Assembly: GCA_963805715.1 (NCBI GenBank)
Contig: CAWDVK010000006.1
Span: forward strand, 137,962 to 201,961
Reading direction: 5' to 3'
DNA from: CAWDVK01 sp963805715
GTDB lineage: Bacteria; Actinomycetota; Actinomycetes; Streptosporangiales; Streptosporangiaceae
DNA length: 64,000 nucleotides
Shown: piece after piece, positions 26,786 through 35,976 of the stretch
Position numbering within the stretch: position 1 is the first letter of the stretch
Layout: the number at the start of each line of letters is the position of its first letter
The notes under the pieces: model-generated
Database searches by the model: none
Told to the model about the DNA's origin: nothing
The model's input: the letters and a program-made list of their open reading frames with translations, nothing else
Program-made: the position numbers and the translations under genes

Positions 26786-29245
26786 TCAGCGAGGATGGCG
26801 CGGGCCTGGGGGGTCGCTTGTCGCGCTTGGGGCCGGGGCTGCCCGGCGGGGGTCGGGGAAGCCGAGGCTGGTGTAGCCGGGTGCGCGGCCTGCCAGGGTG
26901 GCGGCGAGCACGCCGGTGCGCACGTCGTGGTAGTCGTGGACCTCGGCGGTTTCCTTGCCGGGATAGGCGCGGAGGATCCGCCCGGCGTACTGGACCAGGC
27001 GTCCTTTCCACCTGACCGGCGCCGCGAGGAACAGGGTGTCCAGGGCCGGGCAGTCGAAGCCTTCCCCGGCGTAGGGGCCGGTGGCCACGACCAGCAGCGG
27101 CGGGCCGCCGGGCTGGGGCTGCAAACGTGCGAGCGCTGCGGTGCGGTTCTTGGCGCCCATGCCGCCGCGCAGCACGACTGGGTCGTAGCCAGTTTCCTGC
27201 AGGAGGCCGGCCAGCTTGTGCAGGTGAGCAACCCACTGGGTGAGGACCAGGCAGTGGCGTCCTCGGGCCAGGGCTGCGGCAACGTCGGCGGTGATCTGGC
27301 GGGTGCGGTGGTCGTCGGCGGCCAGGTCGCGGTAGATCGCGGCCATCCCGCCCGGTGCCTGCGGGTCGGCGTCACCGCTGTAACAGTAGGCGGTCTCGTG
27401 CAGGTGCAGGGCGGGTGCAGGCCGGGTCGTATCGCCGGGCAGCGTGATGCCGGGCAAGGCGAGTTCCTGCCGGCCCACGTCGTGGTCGCGAGGCGGCGTG
27501 ATGGTGTGCCGGATCTCGCCGACCTGCCAGGCAATGAGGTCGTCGAGCTTGTCGCGGCGGTACGGGGTGGCTGTCAGGCCCAGCCAGCGGCGCGCTGGGA
27601 TCTGGCGGACCGCGTCTTCGAACGCCGCGGCCGGTACGTGGTGGCATTCGTCGGCGACGACCAGCCCATATCCGGCGGTCAGCTCGCCGATGTCGGCGCG
27701 GCGCACCAGCGTCTGCAGGGTCATGATGTCGATGGATCCGCGGACCTTTGCCCGGCCGCCGCCGAGCTGGCCGGACCTGACGCCGAGGAACTCGCTGACA
27801 CGGGTCCGCCACTGGTCGGCAAGAGTCTTGCGGTCGACCAGGACGAGCGTTGAAGCCCCGTGCATGGCGATCAGCGCGCAGGCGACGACCGTCTTGCCCG
27901 ACCCTGGGGGTGCGACTAGGACGCCGAGTTCGTGGCGAGCCAGTTCGGCGACGGCCTCGCGCTGGCTGCCGGTTAGCGTTCCGGTGAAAGTGAAGTCCTG
28001 CCCGGCTCCTGCTGACCTCTCGTCGGTGATCTCCAGGCGGCTGCCGGCCTCCTCCGCGAGGGATGCGACCTTGACGATGAGTCCGCGGGGCAGGATCAGT
28101 CCGCCGTCGATGGTCTCATCGAAGCTGCGCAGGAACCGGGGGACATTCCAGGTGGACGCCCGCATCCGCTGCCGCTCGTCAAATACCGGGTTGCGCATGG
28201 AAGCGGCGTGCCGCAGCGCTGCGGCCAGGCTGGGTGTCAGCTCGGCTTGCTCTAGCCGGATCCCGGTGCCGAGCCGGGCGTGGACGACCGGCGAGGCCAC
28301 CGGCCGGGTCGCCGTGGATGCCGCGGCGGCCAGCCGCGTCACGTCTGATCCCACGACCACCCGGCCCGCCTGGTCGGCTGCGCGGTTGGCTTCCCGCGGG
28401 CTCATCCGGCCCAGGGACGACAGGTATGCCCACTGGTCCCGGTACGGTTCCAGCGTTCCCGGGTCGATGAAGACGGTCCGGCCTTCGTCGCGGGCCGGCT
28501 TGAACAGCGGCGCGGCGATCAGGTTGCCGACCCCGCCGGATGGGAGCAGGTCCTGGGACGGGAACAGCCGGTCGTAGCTGGCCAGCTTCATCCGGCCGCG
28601 CAGCGCCATTGCCTCCCGCAGCAGCCCAGTGCCGAGCCGCCGCGCGGTCCCCGCCGGGACGGGCCGGGTGAAGAACACCCAGGCGTGGGCACCCACACCG
28701 GACCGGGACACCTCCAGCGCAGCCGGCACCTGCAGCGCCCTGGCCGCCTTCAGGTACATCAGCGCGTCGATCATCGCCTCGGGCCCGTCGAAGTCGGCCG
28801 CCAGCCACCAGCACCGATCGCCGTCCAGCAGCGGGTACAGGCCGATGTGCATCTTCCCGGACAGGTGCGCGGCCAGCACGTCGGCGGTCAGCGGCAGGTA
28901 GTCCCGCTCGCCGTGCGGCACTCCCTTGCGGAACCCGCCCTGCGTGGCGGGAACCCACCCGGCCTTGCCGGTACGCCGGTTCTCGTACCGGAGCGCGTAC
29001 ACGTCGGTCCGCGCGGCGAACAGCGCGCCGAAGAACGCCACCTTCTCCTGCGGCGCCGAGCCGCCGTGCACCGGCCCGGGCGGCGCCTCGAAGAACCCGG
29101 CCTGCGCCGGGCGGGGCAGGCCGGCCTGCTCGGGGGCGAGATCTAGCAGGCGCAGCAGTCGCGCGTTCTCGGCCCGCAGCCGGGCAACCTCGGCCGCCAC
29201 AGACTTAGGCACGCGACCGTCGAAGCGGTCGAGAATCTCGGTCAC
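26786..29245 (-). CDS. TOTE-type conflict protein: AEP primase plus DEAD/DEAH helicase
   Basis: About 819 residues from the GTG at 29245 (VTEILDRFDGR). After a short coiled coil (VARLRAENARLLRLLDLAP) comes an archaeo-eukaryotic primase domain: WWLAADFDGPEAM holds the catalytic Asp pair and EVSRSGVGAHAWVFFTR the S-G-x-H motif. The C-terminal SF2 helicase has Walker A VAPPGSGKTVV, DECH box VVADECHHVP, GLTATPYR, and motif VI QYAGRILRAYPGKE. This fusion is the core of TOTE conflict systems, thought to counter mobile DNA. The frame stays open to 29371, but the family begins at the GTG. Its start is 14 bp from that of the divergent DUF1917 gene. Confidence 0.82.
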   Translation of the reverse strand: MTEILDRFDGRVPKSVAAEVARLRAENARLLRLLDLAPEQAGLPRPAQAGFFEAPPGPVHGGSAPQEKVAFFGALFAARTDVYALRYENRRTGKAGWVPATQGGFRKGVPHGERDYLPLTADVLAAHLSGKMHIGLYPLLDGDRCWWLAADFDGPEAMIDALMYLKAARALQVPAALEVSRSGVGAHAWVFFTRPVPAGTARRLGTGLLREAMALRGRMKLASYDRLFPSQDLLPSGGVGNLIAAPLFKPARDEGRTVFIDPGTLEPYRDQWAYLSSLGRMSPREANRAADQAGRVVVGSDVTRLAAAASTATRPVASPVVHARLGTGIRLEQAELTPSLAAALRHAASMRNPVFDERQRMRASTWNVPRFLRSFDETIDGGLILPRGLIVKVASLAEEAGSRLEITDERSAGAGQDFTFTGTLTGSQREAVAELARHELGVLVAPPGSGKTVVACALIAMHGASTLVLVDRKTLADQWRTRVSEFLGVRSGQLGGGRAKVRGSIDIMTLQTLVRRADIGELTAGYGLVVADECHHVPAAAFEDAVRQIPARRWLGLTATPYRRDKLDDLIAWQVGEIRHTITPPRDHDVGRQELALPGITLPGDTTRPAPALHLHETAYCYSGDADPQAPGGMAAIYRDLAADDHRTRQITADVAAALARGRHCLVLTQWVAHLHKLAGLLQETGYDPVVLRGGMGAKNRTAALARLQPQPGGPPLLVVATGPYAGEGFDCPALDTLFLAAPVRWKGRLVQYAGRILRAYPGKETAEVHDYHDVRTGVLAATLAGRAPGYTSLGFPDPRRAAPAPSATSDPPGPRHPR

Positions 29246-29259
29246 GCTGACAACGGTAC

Positions 29260-29895
29260 GTGGACGCTGAGGCGGTTGCAGAGCGCGAGAGCTGGGCAAA
29301 GGCCCGCTGGCCGGCCATCCTGAACGAGTGGGCCGCGCCGCAGCGCGCGCAGCGAACTGTCTACCGGCCACGGGTCGAGGAGGTGCTCGTCACGAACGTG
29401 TCCGGACTGCTTCCGAGCCAGGTCACCGATGACTACTGGATCTACGCCGATAGCCCGGCCGTGAGCGAAGCGGACCCGTCGCGCACGGGGAAGTGGCTTG
29501 TGTTCGTCCCGGCCAGGCAGGTCGACCGCTGGTGGGAGCTGATCCGGCTCGCGACCGAGCAGGGCCGCCTGGGCATCTCAGCCAAGGCGGCAACAGCCCG
29601 CCACAACGACCTGGCAACATCGCGGCGGACCAAGCTGATCTGCGTGTACACCCGCGACTGGCAAGACCAGAGCGATGTGCAGCGCGTCCTGCGGCAGCTC
29701 AGGGGCATTGGCGTGACCTCGCGCCTGTCCTACAAAACCGACGAAGCGACGGTGTCCGGCGTGTACGGCACCGGCTCGGCAATCTATGTCAGCCAGCCGG
29801 GCAGCGCGGAGTTCGAGGACCGCACTCGGCGCATGCATTCTCTGGTGACGAGCGGTCCGGGCCTGGCAGAGCGATTTCGATGCCCGGCTGGCTGA
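29260..29895 (+). CDS. DUF1917-domain protein (putative phosphothreonine lyase fold)
   Basis: 211 residues. The core DDYWIYADSPAVSEADPSRT, GKWLVFVPARQVDRWWELI, RLGISAKAATAR, LICVYTRDWQDQSDV and SYKTDEATVSGVYG follows the DUF1917/Bles03 family closely, which has a predicted phosphothreonine-lyase-like fold. The start is probably the GTG at 29260, since no ATG occurs before the domain. It diverges from the TOTE helicase with only 14 bp between starts, so the two genes share control. The product could be a partner or an unrelated passenger. Confidence 0.65.
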   Translation: MDAEAVAERESWAKARWPAILNEWAAPQRAQRTVYRPRVEEVLVTNVSGLLPSQVTDDYWIYADSPAVSEADPSRTGKWLVFVPARQVDRWWELIRLATEQGRLGISAKAATARHNDLATSRRTKLICVYTRDWQDQSDVQRVLRQLRGIGVTSRLSYKTDEATVSGVYGTGSAIYVSQPGSAEFEDRTRRMHSLVTSGPGLAERFRCPAG

Positions 29896-29939
29896 CGCGC
29901 GGGCCCGCGCGAACGGTCACCGGGTCAGCCCGCTCGACA

Positions 29940-30585
29940 TCTGGGTCTCCACCCCGCGGCCGTCCCCGGTCATGGTCTGGCCTCCTGCCCGGACCCGCGT
30001 GTTCCTCACCCGCGCCCGCAGGCACCGCCTGTACGCGCTGTACCACCTGATCGCCTTCCGCGGGCTGCGGCGAAGGCTGCGGGCTGCGCCGCCCCGACAC
30101 CGACCTGGATAGCGCCACCACAACGATCCGCTTGCAGATCACGCAGCTCGGCTGGGCCACCGAGCACGGCCCCCCGAAATCCGAAACCGGGGAACGCCAG
30201 GTCGCCCTGGACGCGCGGACTGTCGCGGTCATCCGCGCCCACCGTCAGCATCAGGACCAGCAGCATCCGGTCTGCAGCGGGGCCAGCGGCCGGGCCGGAA
30301 GTCGAGTTCACCAGCCCCGACGGCACGCCCCTGCACCCGGCCGCCGTGACCGGCGCGTTCGAGCAGCTTGCCTACCTTGCTGGCCTGCCCCCGATCCGGC
30401 TGCACGACCTGAGGCATGGCGCTGCCACGCTCCTGCTCGCGGCCGGGCACCACATGAAGGTCGTCCAGGAAACCCTCGGCCTGTCCTCCATCACCATCGC
30501 CGCAGACACCTACACCTCCGTGCTCCCCGAACTGGCCCGCCGCTCCGCCGAAGACGTCGCTGCGCTAATCCGGCTTGGCGATTAA
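29940..30585 (+). pseudogene. Tyrosine integrase catalytic domain, frameshifted
   Basis: The frame MVWPPARTRVFLTRARRHRL then YALYHLIAFRGLRR gives the first catalytic Arg. A one-base shift near 30070 leads into EGCGLRRPDTDLDSATTTIR and SETGERQVALDARTVAVIRA, and a second near 30280 into FTSPDGTPLHPAAVTGAFEQ, then LHDLRHGAATLLLAAGHHMK (His, Arg) and ADTYTSVLPEL (Tyr nucleophile). The N-terminus is absent. It is a dead phage or ICE-type integrase. Confidence 0.8.
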
Positions 30586-30690
30586 GGCGCTCCGGCAGAA
30601 GGCCGTGCAGCAACTCCCCGATCGCGCGCTCGGTCGACATCGCCAGCGTCACCATCTGGGACAGCTCCACCTAGGTTATGGGTATCGAGG

Positions 30691-33285
30691 CTAAGGCAGG
30701 ATCTCGACGTATCCGTCCGTTCCATGCACGCGGATCCGCTGCCCATTTCGGATCAGCCGGGTGGCTTGCTCCACGCCCACGACGGCCGGCAAGCCGTACT
30801 CCCGCGCGATCACTGCGCCATGGGTCATAAGGCCCCCCACCTCCGTCACCAGGCCCGTGATCGCGACGAACAGGGGCGACCAGCTGGGGTCCGTGTAGGC
30901 GGTGACCAGGATGTCGCCCGCTTCGAGATCGGCCTCCGCCATGTCATGAATGACGCGAGCCCGCCCCTCGATGATCCCTGCGGAAACCGGTAGGCCGACT
31001 AGCGCGCCGGCCGGGACATCGACGCGTCGGTACGCCCCGGCGATAACCTCGCCATCCGACGTGAGCACCCGGGGCGGTGTGAGCGCTTGATACGACCTGA
31101 ACGCGTCCTTGCGCTCGTGGATGAGCTGGTCGTCCACTTGGTTCGCGCGCACGACGTTGTGGAGCTCCTGGAACGTGAGGTAGAAGATGTCCTCCTTCTC
31201 ACGAAGCACGTGGGCCTGCACGAGGCGCTCGGCCTCTTCCAGCAAGGCCTGCTTGTAAACGAAGTAGCGACTGACCATGCCGTACTTCGGATACTCCCGG
31301 TACCCGATGAAGGTCCGGACCCGGTCGATCATCCGCCTAGCCTCTTCGGCTTTCCGCTCCCCGTCCGGCAGCGCCTGCAATCGCTCCAGCACTTCCTGTT
31401 CCTTGTTCCACGCCTCCTGCCGCCCCTGCTCGAAGCGCCGCTCGCCGACGCCCGGCTCGAAGTTCTTGATGTTGCCGAGGATCACGGGCACGAGCGTGGT
31501 GGGGCGTTCGCTCCAACGCGGCCTCGTGACGTCGATCTCACCGACGCAGCGCATGCCGTACTTGTCAAGGAAGGCCCCGATGACGTCCCGCGCTTCCGGC
31601 CCGCCCGCAAGCTTGGCCATCTCGTCCAGGAAGTCCTCGTCCTCGACGTGTTGCAGAAAAGCCACCACCTCCGAATGCGGGCGGATCACGTCCGCGACGT
31701 CCAGGAGCGCCAGACCCATCTCCGACGTGACGTTGCGGGGAACGGACTGTGCGAGCGTGTCGGCCGCGTTCTTCTCGCCCAGCCACGCCTGCAGCTGCTC
31801 GTTTAGCCACCGCGTGGCCTCCATCGCCGACATGAACACCTGATGGCTCTGCGGATCGAAAAGGATCCGCTTCAGCTCCTGGATGTCCGCCAGGATGAAG
31901 TCGAGCAGCGCCGATTCGGACTTCGTCCGGATGTTGCGTTTCAAAGCGGCGATGGAAGCCTGGTTGCGCCCGATGAGCTCGGCGACGATGGCCGGATCGG
32001 TATCGATCGGGGCTGGCACGTCGCCAGGGGGCGCCCCGCCGGGACCCTCGTCCGGGAGCGACCGGATGAAGTCGTCGCGTTCGAGGATGGTCTGCAGCGC
32101 GTCCCTGATCAGCGGATCGGATCTCCCCAGGACCTCCAGGAGGCCTGCACGGCTCGCTGGGGAGGCCAGGCGCTGGGTGACGTCGACGAACAGCCTCCCG
32201 CCGGCCTCGTGCATCGGCGGGAGGGCCGTCAGCTGGAACAGGGAGAGCCCCAGGGGCTTCATGGGGTCGGTCATCATCTGCTGATGACCGACGGAGACGT
32301 AGACGTGGTTCTCTCGGTCGCCGGCTGCGGGGATGGGGAACAACGTGGTGATCGGCCGGCTCTGGACGACCTGGAATTCATCATCGGCCAGGCACCATTC
32401 GATGTCCTGGGGGCGGCCGAAGTGCGCTTCGATCCGCCGGCCCAGCTGCGCGAGGCGCACGGCCTGCGCATCCGTCAGCGCCGGCTGCTCCTGGCGCGCC
32501 GGGTCGATCGCCTGTTCCTGCGTCCCGCCAGCCGGCAGGGCGCGGATGGCACGCTGCTTGGTGGCGATCGCTTTGGCGACGACCTCGCCCTCCCGCACCT
32601 TGTAGGCGTCCGCGTTCACCAGGCCTGAGACCAGGGCCTCGCCGAGGCCGAAGTTGGCCTCCACGGAGGCGACCTTTCGGTTTGACGTGACGGGGTCGGC
32701 CGTGAAGAGGATGCCGGCAGCCTCCGGCAAGACCATCTGCTGCACGACCACGGCCATGTGGACCTTCCTGTGGTCGAAGCCGTTCCGCAGGCGGTAGGTC
32801 ACGGCCCGCTCAGTGAAGAGCGAGGCCCAGCAGCGGCTGATGTGCTGGAGGATCGCCGCCGGCCCCACGATGTTCAGGTATGTGTCCTGCTGGCCTGCGA
32901 AGGAGGCCGCCGGCAAGTCCTCTGCCGTCGCGCTCGAGCGGACGGCGTAGGCGGCTTGCTCGCCGAGCCGGGCGAGCGCAAGGGTGATCGCCGCCGCCAG
33001 ATCGTCGGGGATGGCGATCCCTTCGAGGGTCCGGCGGATCTCCGCGCTGAGCGTGCGGATCGCCTCCCGGTCGCCGGGGTTCAGGCGCGACAGCCGATCG
33101 AGCCGTTCGTCGATGGACGGCGCTTCCGCCATGATCCGCCGGAAGGCGTCCGTCGTCACGCAGAAGCCAGCTGGCACGCGAACGCCTTCGATCCGCGAAA
33201 GCTCCCCCAGGTGCGCGCCCTTGCCGCCAACGATGGCCATCTGCGTCTGGTCGATCTCCTGGAAACCCAGCACGTAGCTGCCCAT
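30691..33285 (-). CDS. rph: Rifampin phosphotransferase
   Basis: 864 residues, the standard length of Rph. It uses ATP to phosphorylate the ansa-chain hydroxyl of rifamycins and so inactivates them. The N-terminal ATP-binding domain has IVGGKGAHLGELSRIEGVRV, AYAVRSSATAEDLP and SFAGQQDTYLNIVG. The middle is the antibiotic-binding domain. The C-terminal phosphohistidine swivel domain has GGLMTHGAVIAREYGLPAVV, with the catalytic His at about 822. Overall order follows PEP synthase, but the length and N-terminus are those of Rph rather than PpsA. The 19-bp rifamycin-associated element known from actinomycete rph promoters is not visible upstream. It stands alone between decayed mobile DNA. Confidence 0.92.
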   Translation of the reverse strand: MGSYVLGFQEIDQTQMAIVGGKGAHLGELSRIEGVRVPAGFCVTTDAFRRIMAEAPSIDERLDRLSRLNPGDREAIRTLSAEIRRTLEGIAIPDDLAAAITLALARLGEQAAYAVRSSATAEDLPAASFAGQQDTYLNIVGPAAILQHISRCWASLFTERAVTYRLRNGFDHRKVHMAVVVQQMVLPEAAGILFTADPVTSNRKVASVEANFGLGEALVSGLVNADAYKVREGEVVAKAIATKQRAIRALPAGGTQEQAIDPARQEQPALTDAQAVRLAQLGRRIEAHFGRPQDIEWCLADDEFQVVQSRPITTLFPIPAAGDRENHVYVSVGHQQMMTDPMKPLGLSLFQLTALPPMHEAGGRLFVDVTQRLASPASRAGLLEVLGRSDPLIRDALQTILERDDFIRSLPDEGPGGAPPGDVPAPIDTDPAIVAELIGRNQASIAALKRNIRTKSESALLDFILADIQELKRILFDPQSHQVFMSAMEATRWLNEQLQAWLGEKNAADTLAQSVPRNVTSEMGLALLDVADVIRPHSEVVAFLQHVEDEDFLDEMAKLAGGPEARDVIGAFLDKYGMRCVGEIDVTRPRWSERPTTLVPVILGNIKNFEPGVGERRFEQGRQEAWNKEQEVLERLQALPDGERKAEEARRMIDRVRTFIGYREYPKYGMVSRYFVYKQALLEEAERLVQAHVLREKEDIFYLTFQELHNVVRANQVDDQLIHERKDAFRSYQALTPPRVLTSDGEVIAGAYRRVDVPAGALVGLPVSAGIIEGRARVIHDMAEADLEAGDILVTAYTDPSWSPLFVAITGLVTEVGGLMTHGAVIAREYGLPAVVGVEQATRLIRNGQRIRVHGTDGYVEILP

Positions 33286-33394
33286 CTGCCCACCTTCCCT
33301 TCAGCCCCCTCGGACCGCTCTCATTCCTACTGTCGGCCGCGCCGACCGCAGCTGTACTGGGCCATCCCTGGCCGCCGGGATGACCTCGCCGCGG

Positions 33395-33973
33395 TCATCG
33401 GGCCTCACCCGTCTCGGTCTCGAACTCCGCCGAGGTGAACAGCACGCACCTGTGTACCGCGAACCGGCGAGCAGGTTTCTCTCCACCCGCCTTCGGCGGC
33501 TGCGGGTCGGCGTACTCCGTCACGGCAGAAGTAATGTCGTCCGCTGTCAGGACTTCATAGCGGCGCACCTGGTAGACGCTGTTCGCGTCGGCGGCCTCGC
33601 GCTCCAGGATGTCGAGCCCGTACTGCTTCTGGCCGCGCCGGCCATAGAAATGAGCACCATGGTTCGGCCGACGCTTGATCATCTCGGCCGCGAGGCGCTC
33701 CAGCACCTCGGGATCCAACTCACCAAGCGGCAGCTTGGACTCGCCGGCGCGCGGTGTCGGCAGAGGAGAGCTTTGCTGCGCCCTCAGCAGATCGGCGAAC
33801 CGCACTTGGCTCAGATCAGGCGGCTCATCATCTGGCCCCGGTCCCAGGTCGCCATCCGCATCGCCATCGGGCGCGCTGTCACTGTCGAGGAGCGGAGAAT
33901 GCAACTGGGCACCTGGCACTCCGGTCTCATCGGACGACACGCCGCCCCCTAATCGAGGTCCGCTCACCTGCAT
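33395..33973 (-). CDS. Truncated restriction-endonuclease-like domain
   Basis: About 192 residues. The core LERLAAEMIKRRPNHGAHFY, GRRGQKQYGLDILER, YQVRRYEVLTADDITSAVTE resembles the PD-(D/E)XK domain found at the N-terminus of large NTPase-nuclease proteins: Asp in GLDI and Q-V-R where Q-x-K is usual. The frame stops after VLFTSAEFETETGEAR, exactly where full-length relatives continue into further domains. It is probably a remnant. The start is uncertain; I chose the ATG at 33973 (MQVSGPRLG), and 34048 is an alternative. Confidence 0.5.
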   Translation of the reverse strand: MQVSGPRLGGGVSSDETGVPGAQLHSPLLDSDSAPDGDADGDLGPGPDDEPPDLSQVRFADLLRAQQSSPLPTPRAGESKLPLGELDPEVLERLAAEMIKRRPNHGAHFYGRRGQKQYGLDILEREAADANSVYQVRRYEVLTADDITSAVTEYADPQPPKAGGEKPARRFAVHRCVLFTSAEFETETGEAR

Positions 33974-34048
33974 CAGCGATACCAGATCCGGCCGACAGCG
34001 GCTCCGCCCTTTGAGCCCGGCTGACCTAGCCAGCGGCAGGCCCTGCAC

Positions 34049-34377
34049 AAGATCACGACTGACGCGCGACTGACGAGCAAACGTCGAGCAACCACGAGCT
34101 GGAATCGGACCCGGCCAAGGCTAGATAAATGGAGAGAACCCCAGGTCAGGACGGGTCAGGTCCTCACATTTGGCGTTGAGCTGGCCTGATGCGAGCTGGC
34201 GGGAGGCGTGCCCGCAGGTTAAGCGGGCCGTGGCCACGGTGTTATGGGCTGGATTAGCCGCCAGGCCGACAACGCCCGGCGCGCAGCGGTGCCGTCAGAT
34301 GATCTTGCTCCGCCATCGCTATATCCAACTTGATTGCCCCGTTCGAGCAGCCACGCTTGATTGTCTTGGTTGCTCGG
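34049..34377. other. Intergenic region, no gene recognised
   Basis: This 329-bp stretch has lower coding character. It has two copies of GACTGACG (near 34058) and an AGGTCAGGACGGGTCAGGTC direct repeat near 34143. Such short repeats are common at the edges of integrated elements, but no att core can be assigned. Confidence 0.35.
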
Positions 34378-34677
34378 TCATTGGTAGATGTCGTGGTAGC
34401 CGATGGCCAGCGAGGTCAAGAGCGGTTCGCCATCGGTGTCCGGGCCGATGGTGAACAGGGCCCGTCCATCGGGTCCGGCGAAGCTCCAGGTCAGTGAGTA
34501 GGTCTCACCGATCTTGTGAATGCGCAGGCGTCTGGGCCAGGGTGCCTCGCCGCGGTGCGCCCCGGCTGCCAGCGCGGGAATGAGGTAGCCGCGGACGGCA
34601 TCAACGAACGGCCGGCGATGTTCGCGGGGGAGTTTGGCCAGTGCGAGATCGAATCCCGCGGTGGTCTGGTATTTCAC
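34378..34677 (-). CDS. RelE/ParE-superfamily toxin
   Basis: 99 residues with the compact toxin pattern LAKLPREHRRPFVDAV, RRLRIHKIGETYSLTWSF and a C-terminal Tyr-His-Asp-Ile-Tyr tail. It probably cleaves mRNA at the ribosome or inhibits gyrase. Its ATG overlaps the antitoxin stop by 4 bp, which supports a coupled pair. Confidence 0.75.
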   Translation of the reverse strand: MKYQTTAGFDLALAKLPREHRRPFVDAVRGYLIPALAAGAHRGEAPWPRRLRIHKIGETYSLTWSFAGPDGRALFTIGPDTDGEPLLTSLAIGYHDIYQ

Positions 34678-34979
34678 CCACCCGCCTCATCGTCGATGGC
34701 TTGCAGATGTCCCAGGAACTCATCATCGCTGTCGAATCTGCGGACCCGCCCGGCGGCCAGATCCGCTTCGGCCTCCCGAAGTTTTTCCTGCCAGGCCGGG
34801 CTGTACACCCATGCGTCTTCCTCGGGAACGATACGGGCGAGCCGACGGCCGTCCCGGGTCAGCACTGTGGTGACATGACCGTAAGCGGCCATGTTGACCA
34901 GATCCGGCAGGTGCTTTCGAGCTTCGGTCGTGCTCATCTCCTGAACCTCGTACGGCAGCGGCATCGCGTTCTCGCTCAT
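34674..34979 (-). CDS. Phd/YefM-family antitoxin
   Basis: About 101 residues. The DNA-binding N-terminus EMSTTEARKHLPDLVNMAAY and the strand TTVLTRDGRRLARIVPEE are typical of Phd/YefM. The C-terminal toxin-binding tail is acidic (FDSDDEFLGHL). I prefer the ATG at 34979 over 34997 because the upstream palindrome then lies just before the gene. Confidence 0.75.
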   Translation of the reverse strand: MSENAMPLPYEVQEMSTTEARKHLPDLVNMAAYGHVTTVLTRDGRRLARIVPEEDAWVYSPAWQEKLREAEADLAAGRVRRFDSDDEFLGHLQAIDDEAGG

Positions 34980-34988
34980 GCCCCTAGT

Positions 34989-35001
34989 GTACGTCACGTA
35001 C
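34989..35001. promoter_or_regulatory. Probable autoregulatory operator of the toxin-antitoxin pair
   Basis: GTACGTCACGTAC is a perfect 6-bp inverted repeat around one base. It lies 10 bp before the antitoxin ATG, the usual place for Phd-type autorepression. Confidence 0.5.
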
Positions 35002-35298
35002 GTGGTGCTTCAGGTCTCGGGTCTGCGGGTTCTGAGCCTGGCACTCGCATATGACGCGGCACGCGTGAGCCGCAAGTCGAATGCCGCTCGTTGCGTTCTG
35101 GTCGGGCAGCTCTAGCGGCTAACGGGACGGGCGCTCGGGCGGACCATGTGCCGGTGTCGCGTCGAGGCAGCCGACGATACGGACAGCCAGCTGAGCCTGC
35201 CGAGTGTTCTCTTCTGGCGTATTCGCTTAGGTTTGGGCAGGCCTGCGAACCGCAAGGATCCCGTTGTCGGGTCACCGTGCGCCAGGAAAGGCGGAGCC

Positions 35299-35515
35299 AT
35301 GAGCCTGCAGGGCAGGGTCTACGCGTGGTCGGCTGCCGGGACCAGGTCACCGAGCGTCGGCTGGGCAGCCGGTGCCCGCGCCGCGGTCGGCGAGGTCACG
35401 GCAGCTGGTACCTGTCGGTGGAGATACCGGCCGGGCTCGACGGGCGCAGGCACCGGGGCTAGCCGACCAGAGATGCGGCCCGCCAGGCCCTGAGCCAGCT
35501 CGCAATGCCGCCCGG
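35299..35515 (+). pseudogene. Integrase N-terminal remnant
   Basis: The ATG at 35299 starts MSLQGRVYA. After a shift near 35325 the frame reads CRDQVTERRLGSRCPRRGRR and GHGSWYLSVEIPAGLDGRRH, then a TAG at 35461 and PTRDAARQALSQL. This is the AP2-like N-terminus of actinobacterial tyrosine integrases. No catalytic part follows. A separate C-terminal remnant lies 5 kb to the left. Confidence 0.6.
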
Positions 35516-35827
35516 CGCGTCCAGAAAAGCCTCGGCCACCAGCTCCGATTCATTCCCAGGCATAAGTCCATCGGCGACTCAACACCGCTGGCCAACGTGC
35601 TCGCCGACGGCACAGCCGATTACGTCGGCGAGACAGGCCTCGTTCCTGGCCGCTTCCGCGTCTCGGCGCGCCTGCTTCCGATACGACGAAACGGCGTCTT
35701 CGTCGACCGCGTCGTCGCGCTGCTCTTCGACGCGGAAGCGGAGCGGCATCACTACGGCATGCGGCTGTCCGGATGAGCACTCCCGTCTTAGGCGGCAAGA
35801 CGGTGGCGGCATTTACCAAGATCGCCA

Positions 35828-35855
35828 CATCCGAGCGGACATCGAGCAAACATGG
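35828..35855. repeat. 28-bp direct repeat, left copy
   Basis: This copy begins CATCCGAGC and ends GAGCAAACATGG. It matches the copy at 36101-36128 at 25 of 28 positions. The pair brackets the tRNA-Lys fragment. Confidence 0.7.
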
Positions 35856-35921
35856 ACCCGCGCTCACCTGCAAACGATCTCCGGATCACCGAGAACGCCC
35901 AGGTCAGGGGCACGACAGACG

Positions 35922-35976
35922 GGTGCGCCGCCAGGGACTTGAACCCCGAACCCGCGGATTAAGAGTCCGCTGCTCT
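35922..35976 (-). tRNA. tRNA-Lys(CTT) 3' half, probable attachment site
   Basis: The minus strand reads AGAGCAGCGGACTCTTAATC, completing an anticodon arm with CTT in its loop, then the variable loop, a TΨC arm (GGGGTTCAAGTCCC) and acceptor 3' strand GCGGCGC-A-CC. The acceptor 5' strand and most of the D arm are missing: the sequence diverges at once beyond 35976. This is the segment that tRNA-targeting integrases leave at one end of an integrated element. Confidence 0.75.

Noticed and set aside
33286..33394. Rifamycin-associated element before rph
   Set aside because: Neither the element nor its complement can be found in the sequence.
35091..35462. Complete gene at 35.1-35.5 kb
   Set aside because: Only the integrase-like N-terminal segment is supported; the frame breaks and stops within it.
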